A DNA stretch of 64,000 bases from Phoronis australis (lineage: Eukaryota > Phoronida > Phoronidae). Under the pieces are notes generated by a model, which saw only the letters and a list, made by a program, of their open reading frames with translations, did no database searches and was not told the DNA's origin. Made by a program: the position numbers and the translations under genes. Position 1 is the stretch's first letter; every line of letters begins with the position of its first letter. Positions 46,100 through 57,091 of the stretch are shown here, piece by piece. The stretch is taken from NCBI GenBank assembly GCA_002633005.1, contig NMRA01000735.1, positions 2,173 to 66,172 on the forward strand, in the 5' to 3' direction.

Positions 46100-47975
46100 T
46101 CGTTCCATTATTGGGAAAGCAGAAAACAAACCCTTTTGTCGTATTATTAAGTTTTAAAAGGATCTTGGTTAGATTAAAATTCATAATAGGTCCTGGCCGA
46201 TGTTTTTGAGAATTGATACGGCATGCATGTACATGTACGTTTACACTTTTCGAAGTCACATGATATACGCTAAAGTGGTACATGATTTTCCAGCCCCGAC
46301 AATTCAATGACACGGTAGTACCGCTCCGATCATGAGGGGACGATTGTACATTCTCGGTGAGTTTATGCAGATGGTCACAGCTCAGAACCAAACCACTCGC
46401 CACTAAGGTGGTGATTTTATATATTTAAGTTACCACAAAATGTTGTTAAGTACGTTTGTGTAGCTTTTGGAACACAATCGCCAAATGGGCTCATTTCTTC
46501 TTTAAACAATGAGGCGCAGTTTTCAAAAAACCTTTAGTCGCAGACCAAAACAACGTATAACCATTCCAGTTGAATTTGTAAAATTTTATACATGTACGTA
46601 CCTATCCTATGCACATACAAGTTGACCCACGGCACGTACCGACACCCTTGCCCGAAAATAAGCATGAAAGATAGCAACTCCCACCTGAGCATCTGCGGGA
46701 TCTTTGCAGTGCATCTGAAATAGAGGACACTATTCACTTGTAAAATGCAGTTGTACTTCATTCTCACAATTCTAAAGGTAAACGCGACTGTATCCGTGGC
46801 CAATGTCTGGGGGGAGGTAGACGTTCTAATGACACGAGTACAATGTATAAGGTGACGGAAACATAAACCCTGTTGTTGCATAACAAGTGTTAGAGAAGGG
46901 GCGTGTTCCGGGGGGGAGGGTTGTTCCCGGACGAAAAGACTAAGGCACGTGGAGCAGAACTATAAAAAGTCCATGCGCGACTTTATTAATGAAGAACTTT
47001 TTGAATACTTATCTTAAAATCCGTTTTGAAACGTAACGCTTTTTGTAATCTCTTCGTCTTCTGGTGTAGGCCATTCAGCAGTTTATTTTGCAGACTGTTT
47101 AAGTGGGGTAAGTCAACAAGCTGGATTGGGTAGGATTTTTGTGCGTGCTCTCCGGTATGGCATTGTGACTAGCAAAGGCTGGTGCCGTCACGCTGTATTC
47201 GATTCTTGGTGTACGTAGATGAAACCGATGCATTGGTGGGTTGAACGCTTTGATTGTAACATCACAAAAAATAAGGTAGTAAACTGTGTACCGCTTGCAA
47301 TCCGCAGAATACGTTCATATCATTTTGATAAATATACCGTTTCACTTTTGAATTTCGATGTTGAAATCAAGCTGATTTACCGTGAGCTCTACTTAGTAAA
47401 CTGGCAATTACTTTGGGTCCTCCGGTTTAATAAATCGTCAGTCGATTGGTTTGATTTTTGTTACTACTCAGATTAATCGTTTCGTGAAATTACACCATAT
47501 AACACTTCCTGTTTCTATGGTCAGGATGTCGGCAATAAGTATTATTTTTTACCTTAGAGAACACGATTACTATATTATCTTTAATTGAAGATGGCTTGAA
47601 AGCTTTCCATTTTTGACCCGGCGAAGTATCAGCCAATATAGACTGTCAGTGATAATTGGCAACTTCGTAATCAGAATTTAATTTTGTGAGAATGTACTTT
47701 CCTTAAAATTATTTATTTTTATTCTTTCTTATGCCCGCAGTTCTTTCAGTCACCGAAAAGTGGCGCTTTGAACTACTTGATTACCAATCTAACCAATATG
47801 ATCCCACATAAGCTATGGCGGCATGGGGTTATTGATTCCCCCCTTTTTGTGCAACCAACCCGGAAACTGAAACTTCAAGGGGATGGAGTGAGAGAATTGG
47901 TAACTACAAGGTAAATATATACTCACAACAGTACAATTTGATAACAAATTAGTCAATTTTATGTCCTATATAATA
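46100..47975. repeat. Segmental duplication, right copy, block 3
   Basis: This is the partner of 13707-15725. No reading frame is kept between copies in the parts compared. Confidence 0.8.
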
Positions 47976-49790
47976 CCTTAAACTTAGCTATGTATAAACT
48001 TGATTAAAAAGTCGAGGAGGATGTGGGTGTACGTTTCAGAAAATACATACAAAACAAATATATGTCTACATATATATTCAAACTGGGTTCAAATGTCGAA
48101 ATCACCAATAAGGATTTAAGATAAACCTGAGACCAAACTCAGTGCCCAAAAGTGAATGAAACTATATGAAAAACTTATCTCCTGAAGAGTAACCCGCACA
48201 AGAAGGTGCAGCAACACATTCATAACGGAAAAAATACACAAACTCAATGCCAAAAATTCTCACTTACTGCTTGCAAAAAGTGTTTAAGTAAGGTGAACTT
48301 TGAATACCATTCACAAAAAGGCCAAATGACTAAGTACATGTAGGCACACCCTTTGAGAAAACACACAAAGGGTCAGTACTACGAGTAAAGCGTATTAATG
48401 TACAATACGACTTGGAGCGAACTTACAGTAGGATTGAAGTCATACATGTACATATAAGCCAGTCTAATGGTTTTTAATAACTTATTTCGTTACTACATGT
48501 ACATGCAAATTACAACAACTGTTGGTATTCAGAGACTTAGAAACTCCTCTGCTCTCGAGAGGTATATCGACATGCAACGCTTAGGGTCCACAATTTTGGT
48601 CTTAGAAATCCTAGATTAAAAAGTGACTGAGTGTTTTTCGCTTGGAAGGTAAATGTCATATGAATGGCAGGCCTGTTTTTTGGACAAATGCTGAGCTTTC
48701 ACCTAAATATAAGTCTTTGCAGCTTCTGAAAGACATAATGGAAATAATAAAATAAGTTTTCCGAGAGATATTTTATTTTTGATTTCATCCCAAGGAGCAC
48801 CTTTCAAGGCCATAAAACAAGAAATAAGCCTTGATCAGGAAAAGTTTCTCAAGAGGTAACCCATTGCAGGTGCCTCTTAACAGCCTACCGACGCAAGGAT
48901 GCTACCTCACTGGGAATGTACTCAGTGGTAATAATACAGCAGATAACATTGACCGATACCCTGCCCAAGTAATGTTAGCAGTTCTCGATGAACCTTGTAA
49001 GGTAGGAACATTCAGACAATCATTCAAAAGAACCCGTAAAATGGTTAAATTGTTGTTTGACACATTGGTTACTGAAACACCTAAATTTTGACCTGAAGTA
49101 ATGGTATGTACATGTACTTGGGTTATGCAAAATGCGACCCCCCTAACAAAACTAGAAAGTCTCGAGTCGTATTGTGAAGTTTCAATAAGCGCAGAGATGA
49201 ATGATTTAGACTCGCCACTCGGTCTGCAATAGGAAAAACCAGAACTTTGCCTTATCGAAACAGACCCCAATATAAGACACAATGTGAAATTGAGCAAGAG
49301 CAGACTTGTCTAAACTTGCTATAAAGCCTAGATCTAACAAGAAGTCCACAGAAAAACACGTGTCGGCAAGGAGATTGGTTCTGGAATCATCGACCATTCG
49401 TCAAGATACGTCACTAGGCGAACACTGTGTCAACGCAGAGAGACTGTGACAACACTGATTATTTTGCAAAAACCTCTCAGTGCCACCGGAGGACCAAAAG
49501 ACATGAAATAAAATTACTTTGCAAAAAACTCTTAGTGCCACCGGAGGACCAAAACACATGGACTAAAATTGTAAACTTGGGAATCGAAGGTTAACATTAA
49601 ACACTGACGACGAGGCTTCTGAATTTATGTGTGAAAAGAAGCATCTTTCAGTGCCAAAGACAGGCCTCAATCTCATCTTCGAACTAAATTCAACATTAAG
49701 CAGGCTTCGAAGAAGAAGCAAACGAAGTGGAAGGCCGGTATGTATACATGAACAGGTAGCGACTCCACCACTCTGTCCAAATCTGGGAGC
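47976..49790. other. Right-copy stretch unlike the left copy
   Basis: It lies downstream of the right secreted-peptide exon on the minus strand, so it should contain that gene's intron. An 86-codon plus-strand frame at 48831-49091 has no recognised feature. Minus-strand acceptors near 49600-49680 gave phase-1 readings that stop early. Confidence 0.35.
49463..49571. repeat. 55-bp tandem duplication
   Basis: Two copies share TTTGCAAAAA, then CTC-TAGTGCCACCGGAGGACC, then AAAA-ACATG and TAAAATT. Few differences separate them, so the duplication is recent. Confidence 0.9.
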
Positions 49791-49911
49791 CTGGGTTCAG
49801 TGTGAAACGAGACATCGCCACGCATTGCAAGCACTGCCCGTGATCACTTTAGCTGTACTTGTGAAATTCGTGCGGAACTCGGTCCATGACACTGACAGTT
49901 ATTTTTCTCAC

Positions 49912-49993
49912 CTTCGTCTTCGCCATCTACCGGCAGCGCCTGGAGGCAGCCCACAGCCAGCATCAGTACAAAGAATACCACCAAGCACTTCAT
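49912..49993 (-). CDS. First coding exon of small secreted protein, right paralogue
   Basis: The minus-strand ATG at 49993-49991 opens 27 codons plus one base to a GGTGAGA splice donor (intron starts at 49911). The peptide starts MKC, has the hydrophobic core LVVFFVLMLAV, the likely cleavage site GCLQA, and then LPVDGEDE. Length, phase and donor equal those of the left paralogue at 17400-17481. The central GCTGTGGGCTGCCTCCAGGC is identical in both. Differences cluster in codons 4-8 and in the acidic tail, where acidic residues are kept although the bases changed. About 120 bases of intron next to the donor are also recognisably related. The TATA box of the left copy is not clear here. Later exons were not found, so the mature protein and its role are unknown. 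Confidence 0.65.
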
Positions 49994-51200
49994 GACTTCT
50001 AGGTTTCTGTAATTCAATGTCAGACCAAGTTAAGGAGACACAAATAAATAACAGATGAAACAAGTGCATGAGATTTCAGTCTCAACCAAAATTTGCAATT
50101 ACCCTTTCTTATTATCAACTACAAATAGAAACAAAGCGAGATCTTTTGCACAATATGCGCCTCCTAGGTTGCCTGTGTAACACAAGATCTGCAGCCCAAT
50201 CATTTCTAGGTACAGTTAAAGAGTCAAGTATCTGGACGTGTCTCTTTGAGAACTGCCTAACACCGTTTTGTGAATTGTGGATTTCATAAACGTCTTCAAA
50301 TTAACAACCGAAAGTACATAGGAAATGCTTATCTTAGGTTTCATATTGAGTTGCCATGATAAACAAGTCAAAGAATTGATGTGGTCACCTGTGAGTTTCT
50401 TTACCTAAGGTAGTCGATTTATTCAGTACAATTTTTGATTACTTACAGTGTATGAGCAAATGGTATTTAAAGCTGCTGATGTATAGTAAAGTTTGACATA
50501 GAATGAAATTCTGAACAATCACGACTAAATATCAAAAATTACTACGTGATTTATGCCGGTCTAAAATTATCTTTTAGGAAGTTGGTATCTAGGGGGCCTT
50601 TTCACGCAGGTTGAAGAAATTTTGACTGTTTTATGCCAATTTGCCCCACCTGGTGGCAGCCAGTGAAACCTCAGGATTCCATTGATTCAAATCGGCGGCG
50701 GTTGGGGCGGGATCCGGTGTTATGAGTCATCCCCAATAGGAATAATATCTAAGATGTCTTAAAAAACCTGCTAATTTTGCACAATTTAATCTGGTGTTGT
50801 CCAGTATAGAAAGTGACACTGAGTGCATTGGATACTGACTACCAATGAAGTTTTGAGACCGTTAACCGAATGACAGACAACCAAGACATTACAATGTGCT
50901 GCATTTCCGCTATAACAGCCACAATTAGATAATGGAGACACAATTTCCTAGAGTTTAATACGATACGACGAGACTTGTTCTTGACGCTGTATTGTTGTAA
51001 CGGATGACGATGTGTGTCTCGTTCGATGTACAGTATACATGAAGTTCTTAAGCTTTAAAACCATACATGTACACTGAGATTCGCGTTTTAGACCGGGATC
51101 CCAGATGTCTTTTGGCATGAAAAGGTAATCAGTGGTACCTTGATACCACAGTGATCCATGGATATCGCAAAGCTAGGAAATAGCCATCTGACATGTTTGG
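49994..51200. repeat. Segmental duplication, right copy, blocks 4-5
   Basis: The stretch aligns with 17482-18570 and then with 22490-22625, so the island at 18571-22480 is absent here. A CTCF-like GCCCCACCTGGTGGCAGCC occurs at 50643-50661 only in this copy. Confidence 0.75.
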
Positions 51201-51239
51201 TCTGGTGCATGTGTTCGGGAGGCATGACAATAACACTCG

Positions 51240-51900
51240 AAAATGTATCGTTCTAATGGGTTACAATATAGCGCGGGTCTCATCCCACTAGCTGTATCGT
51301 TTTAGAGTTTCAACGATACATCAAGATTTGCGTTTTTCACACTGTGTCGTTTTCAAAATAACAGCGTTACTGCTAGCGTTCATTTCGTTGTATTTGCTGT
51401 ATCGTCATTAGGCTTTAAAACGATACAACACGATGCGATCAGTTTGTCAGGCTGTATCGATCTAAGAGGTTGCAACGTTAAAGCGCGGGTCTGGTTCAAC
51501 TCGCTGAAGTATACATGCAGTTCTAGACTTTTATAGGATACAGCGAGACTAAAGTTTATCACGCTGTATCGTTCAAAGGGTTACAACGTACGACCGTGCA
51601 TCTCCTTCAAATTGCTGTATTATTGTTCTTGGGCTTACAAACGATGCCGCGAAATGCGCGGTTGTCACGCAGTATCGTGTTTAGAGATTACAACGTAAAA
51701 GCGTGCGTGTCGTTCCACTGGTTTCATCGTTGTTGGTTACAGTATTTCGTTCTACATTAGGTGCTATAACGCTAAAGTGTCCTTCTCATTATTCGCTGTA
51801 TCATTTAGGCACTTCAACACCACACAACGGGACGCGTGTTTGTCTCCCTGTATCGTTAACGGTTATATTGTTAATGCGTTCAATTTTATGAATTGTTCTA
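51240..51900. repeat. Dimeric GTATCGTT minisatellite
   Basis: Units of about 50-60 bp start GCTGTATCGTT and alternate between two types. Type A continues GGGTTACAACGTTAAAGCG. Type B continues TTTAAAACGATACA-CACGATGCG, so it holds an inverted GTATCGTT/AACGATAC pair. About six A-B dimers of 105-120 bp are present, against about one and a half at the syntenic left site (28590-28780). Short open frames in it are artefacts. Confidence 0.8.
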
Positions 51901-52104
51901 ATCTTTAACGTAGGTGGATACACAAAAAAATTAATTTTGACTGTTTTTTACATTTTCATATCATCCTAATCTTTAATTCTTGATGCACAGTATACTGAAG
52001 AAAAATAAAATCATTCTGAAAATCCAAAGTTGTTTTTTAGCTATATTTGACCAAGCCTCAGTAAGTCATATGGCTTGAGTGCTCACCAGCTCAGTGATTG
52101 ACAA

Positions 52105-52125
52105 CTGGGGCGGAGCTTATATACA
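52105..52125 (+). promoter_or_regulatory. GC box plus TATA-like element
   Basis: GGGGCGGAG is followed directly by CTTATATACAA. The pairing resembles a core promoter, but no coding sequence follows that I can identify. Confidence 0.2.
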
Positions 52126-53119
52126 AGGACACTAGCTCTAATCTAACCCTGTCAACAAGTATTGCGTAACCGGGCAATCGAGAGTGATGTACCAGCTGAT
52201 ATTGGTGTTGTAGCAAGACCAAGAATAAAACAATTCTATTTTTGACCATGTGAAAGTTAGTAGTGAAATAGTGAACTAGCTCCTGTTCCGAGCCTGAGCC
52301 TGTATGTCTATCAGCAAAAAATTAAGTTGAGTACGCCAAGCCCTACCGAAGCCATCACTGCACTCATCTTGAGGAGTCCGTGCAGAAATTGTGCATGTTT
52401 AAGAGAAGTCGGTAATATAAGGTCAGTTGTCTTGCGAGAGGACGCAGAGTGTCGACGTGGGTGGTGTTGCACGATTCGGTGAGAGTGCATACACGCGCTG
52501 TGAAGACAAGCCGCGCGCGCGACACATGGACAACTACATGCCGTCAGAGTAGAGTCTTCGCAGATAAACCGTGCTTCTGTGCTGGGAACGTGCCGTGGAG
52601 AAACTAGGCTGTCAAACCCAGAGGATTTTTAACTTGCCACTGGCCGTAACCCAAAGAATTAGAAAAATGACCCAGTGTTCAACATAACAAAAAATTTTCT
52701 AGTGCATAGATTCTAAAACGGAACCCTGAATTAAAACTCATGATATTATACGATTTTAGAGGAAAGCAATATAAGAAACTTTAGTAACTTGAGAATCTCA
52801 CCCAAGCGGCGCTATTTGCGCAGAAAGTGATATTTTCTTAACCCAAAGTCCATTCTGTACAGGCACGTAAAAATGTTGAACCATTACTATGAAAGTAGTT
52901 CTTTATCCTCGTCGCCAATATTGTTACGTAGGCAGTAACGCGGCGATTTGATATAACACATATATTGGTTGAGGATAATATTGGAATATTAACAAATAGG
53001 TCTGTGTAATATAGTCAGAGAGTCTTTTACAAACTGAGTGGAGAGTTCAGATGAATCGTATAAACATCAACACATGGTGGTCGGCACACCAGTACAGCAG
53101 ACAATAGATCAACGCTAAG

Positions 53120-53212
53120 CTCCGCCCACGTGACAGCCATATTTGTTTTGGTCGTCTGTCGTGCATCACAAGTTCGAAAAAATGATTAAAATTACGCTGT
53201 AAACAAACAGGT
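53120..53212 (+). promoter_or_regulatory. GC box/E-box with downstream donor
   Basis: CTCCGCCCACGTGAC contains a GC box overlapping a CACGTG E-box. About 75 bases later AAACAAACAG is followed by GTATGTC, a possible splice donor, so a non-coding first exon could lie between. There is no further support. Confidence 0.2.
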
Positions 53213-53790
53213 ATGTCACATTTTCTAAATATGAAGTAAATATCAGCTTTATTTCTAGTACTTCAACAAAAATTGGAACATAATGACCACGCATTCTGAA
53301 CGAAATTTGATCTCAAGTGGCAATCGATGACCGCTTAACTTCAAAGCCGTTTTTCTCGGCTCGTGATTTCAGGATAGTGACACGATTCTCGGGCCTATTT
53401 TTCCACAACACGTGGGTCAATTTTAACGAAAGTTGCAAATTTGAAATCCTCTTGGACTGAAGTAAAATCGCGTGCCAGGGTTTTTTGATAAATGGACCAG
53501 ATTTTTAGTTATTAGACGGAAAGTGACCAAATGACAAAAAGTGGCGTGCTTGCCCCAACTCACACACAAAAAATGCCACAAAATCAAGATCATAATGATT
53601 TTGTACATATATTTGGTATGGATAAGTAGAATATTGCGTAAGGAAATAGTTGATGATGATCCCTGTGCATTTTGAAAAAAAATTCGAGGTAAAATTGGAT
53701 TTGTTGAAAATTAAAAAATACGATTTTTNTGCTCGACCAGTCATATTCTGAGGAATCCGCAGGACACACTCCAGCACGTACTGGTCTACG

Positions 53791-53948
53791 CATAGGGGGA
53801 TCCAGGGGGGTCAAGGGGTCCGGAGCCCCCTTTTTACCTTGGTTTTAATGATGTCAAATCTATAATTTTCAAATTGTTGACTTGGTCCCCCCTTCCAAAA
53901 AGTACTTGACCGTCCCTTCTCCTTTAAAAAATCCTGGATCCGCCCCTG
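53791..53948. mobile_element. Miniature transposon with 5-bp target duplication, right copy
   Basis: The ends CATAGGGGGATCCAGG and CCTGGATCCGCCCCTG are inverted partners, flanked by exact CTACG on both sides (53786-53790 and 53949-53953). It is syntenic with 28933-29082 and is the better preserved of the two. Confidence 0.85.
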
Positions 53949-54069
53949 CTACGTTTGATCTCGTGTCGTAGTAAACCTGAATAATGAAAATAGTCCATTT
54001 TCGGTCTAAAACTGCGTCGTAATTGCACACCGCGGCATCGTTCAGTTGTACCTATACCATGCAAGTCTG

Positions 54070-54340
54070 ACATATTTAACAGTTAAACCTGGGTCTGACC
54101 AAGTCTAAAGTTAAACATGGTTTAAGATCTTAATACAGGTCTAAAGAATATAGACCTCGTTGGTGAAATGAAAACTGACTTAGACCAGGTCTAAACTGGA
54201 GTTAAACCAGGTTTTACAAGACCACTGGTCTAGAAGTTGAACCACCTTTATGAAATGCAGATTATCATTAAACCTGGTCTAAGTCCAGTTTAAACCTGGT
54301 TTAACTTTAAACCACCTTTATGAAATCGGCTGATAGTGTT
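54070..54340. repeat. Cluster of AAACCTGGTTT-type palindromes, right copy
   Basis: Partner of 29215-29485. It has TTAGACCAGGTCTAA, TTAAACCAGGTTT and TTTAAACCTGGTTTAA and the same ACCTTTATGAAATCGGCTGATAG end. Confidence 0.6.
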
Positions 54341-57091
54341 AAGTACAACATGCGTCAAGTGTGTCAAAGGCGTTCTCTTTTGAACACCGTGTACCACATT
54401 TGTTGTATTTTGAACAATTTTTGTGGAATGGAGTTTGAACGTCAGGTATGCCGAAACAAACACATAGTGTGCTACGCCTTTAGAACTCTATAACGGCAGT
54501 CTTACATTTCTGTGTTCTAGTTTTCATTTTTATTCTAAAATAAATTAAATGTGTTTAGGGTTTCCGTCTTCCTTGCCTTACAAACGATGACCACAAAATG
54601 GGCGTTCACGTACTTAAATAGCACTAAACAGAATAGTTCACAACATTGGTCCTGTTAAAGTTTTTAAAAAATATGTGAGCAAGCCATTCCTTTAGAAAAG
54701 ATAAGGCATTTTGATGAAGAGCACAATTTGCATAAAAATAGTGTTCTTTCCTTAAGGACTGTTCTGGAAATTTTCTGAAAGTCTTCACGAGCGTTTAGGT
54801 CAGCTCATTCAATACAGTTCGTGATTTTCGGTATTACGTTACAGCCATGCATGTATAAGCTTGAGGGACAATTTTTTACTCCGTATCGGACTTTTCTAGC
54901 GGAGTTTTTACGGAAGTGGCATTGTTTTTCACAAGTGTAATACCATGCAGCCGTATGCAGTGAGCAATAAATTCCTTACCTGCAAAATCACCACTTGTTG
55001 AGTTTGCCGTAATAAGCAATCCTTAGACGATGGCTTTATTTAAGCCATTTTAAAACCCTCCTCAAAGTTTTGATTGGATGATACTTAAAACATCACACGC
55101 AGTCGAATAAACACATTGCTCAACCAATCACTTGCCATGCCATTCTTACCTTGAAAAATTGAATATTTTCTCGACATTAAGTTGTACTGCGCCTCGTTTG
55201 CCTGAGGTTCACCCATCCGAGAACGCACCTGTTGTCAAACGCACGCGCCTCACTGCAGAATTTTTATCTAGAAGATTACCGTATAAGCTGCGATGTATAA
55301 ATTGATCGTGTTCGGAGAATGCCTTGTTGAATTAGTCGTGTGCCAAACTTGGAACACCGAAATAAGTATGGAATTGCGAGCTGGTTAAACTTGTATGAGG
55401 AATAGGTGTTTCTAGGAAATACTGATACAAAAATTGGTTATCTGTTGAAAAAATAGATTGTATCTGACCCGCTTTATGCAACAGTTTGTCTACAGATGTT
55501 TGATAGTTATATCTTCACCGGTGACAATATAGCCGGTTGAATGTGCCTTTCAGTTCAGAAATGTCGCCACGGATAACAACAACATAATTGTTGCACTTAG
55601 TGATACCACTAATTACAATGGTAACTGAGTTTGCAATAATTTTGAACTTGCTTTTGATTTAAAGCGCTCCATGTAATGATCGAGCCCGGGTGTTGTTAGA
55701 GGACCAGGCTCCTAGCCAGCATTGCGCGGGGGTGGTTCGGATATCTAAAACAGTGGACCTTTGATAATCTGCAAAGATAAGCACTGTAGAGTTTTCAGTA
55801 AGGCCAGACGCATATTAATTAGGGGGAAAGATAATCTATACACATGGGTGACTCTCAGCTCTGAGACGTGACGGAAATGAGGATGCCGTGACGGATGCTC
55901 GTAATGAATGGGACTCAAATTCAAATATGTAATGTGGTCCACAAAGAGAAAGTTCTTGCGTTACCTTCAGCAAAACTTTCATATCAATCTGAGAATGACT
56001 AGACAAAATCTTTATCTGGTTGTATTTTTGCGTGTTACTAACATAGCTGAAAATGGGAACAGCTCACTATTCTGAAGATTCACTACTCCGAATGTTCAGT
56101 GCTCCACAAATATATAAAATTCCCAAATCAGGTTTAAAATTGTACTCACGCATGCAAAAGTATACGATATTTCGGTTATTAGATGCACTGTGTGGTGTAC
56201 TTACACTGAAAACAACGTCCGGGTACTATTGATTTCACGCGCATTCGAAATTGCCAACATACCTCACGTATACGGAAAATTAGTACATTCTTGCATTTTT
56301 AAAAGGACTTTAAATCCGGCTTTGGCCATTTGAAAACAGATAATAAAAATAACTTCCCCGCCCATCCAGTTCTCTTAAAACATAATGCTCTGTAAACCTT
56401 GACACCAGTCAAAGGTTTGCTGGAAAATGAAAACTCCTTTCAAAGTTTGCTAAACGGGCAAGCGTGAACAACGGTTTTTGCGAATTACACAGAACTATGG
56501 GAAAAATCATCCACTAAGTACCATAATGTCCAAAATGTGACATGGGGTGCATGCATTTTTAATTGATTCATTCTTTAAAAAGGACATTAAGCTATGTTTT
56601 TATGATTTCAACCAATTCTCGTTATCTCACATGCTGATGCATCATTAGCGTCAATCTTGAACGATTATAGCAGGAATCAACTGAGAATTCATTATTGTTC
56701 TTGCTAGATGGTCTTTCCCACAGGTGCCGTGTAACTCGCTAAAACGTTTTCTAATTTTCTAATTTTTTACGCAAAAATGTATCATTTTCATTACACCATA
56801 TCTTATATGTCAATTGTCATTTTGTGTTTGATTTTACTTTATTTCTGTTTTTGTTGATAAAGGAAGTTGTTACCTCCGAAAATTTCAAATTTCAGTTGAT
56901 CCATTCTTGTTGTTTTATTTACCGATTTATATTCTTCATTTCATGAAACAATAGTATCCTTGGGAGGATCTGGATCGCCTTATTTAGTTTCAGATATATT
57001 TTCTACCTAATTTTCCTCAAAACTTTTGACGATTGTCGTGCCCGTACAGATCGTCCTTTTTCTGAGAACTTGATAGGAAAGTCGTTTTTAG
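54341..57091. repeat. Segmental duplication, right copy, blocks 6-7
   Basis: The stretch aligns with 29486-32460. The part at 56760-57060 has diverged or been replaced. Similarity returns at GAGAACTTGATAGGAAAGTCG just before the LINE. Confidence 0.75.

Larger units (their letters stand above)
51901..53785. other. Right-copy insertion or unmatched stretch
   Basis: The left copy has only about 150 bases here. No coding frame is recognised. Two promoter-like spots are listed separately. One ambiguous base (N) lies at 53729. Confidence 0.35.

Noticed and set aside
13773-46403. Minus-strand frames at 13773-14036 and 46041-46403 as paralogous genes
   Set aside because: The DNA is duplicated, but reading the two together shows the frames drift apart after about eight codons, as in non-coding sequence.
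49627-49995. 122-codon plus-strand frame
   Set aside because: Its end is the antisense of the signal-peptide exon at 49912-49993, whose splice donor, signal peptide and paralogue make the minus strand the better reading.
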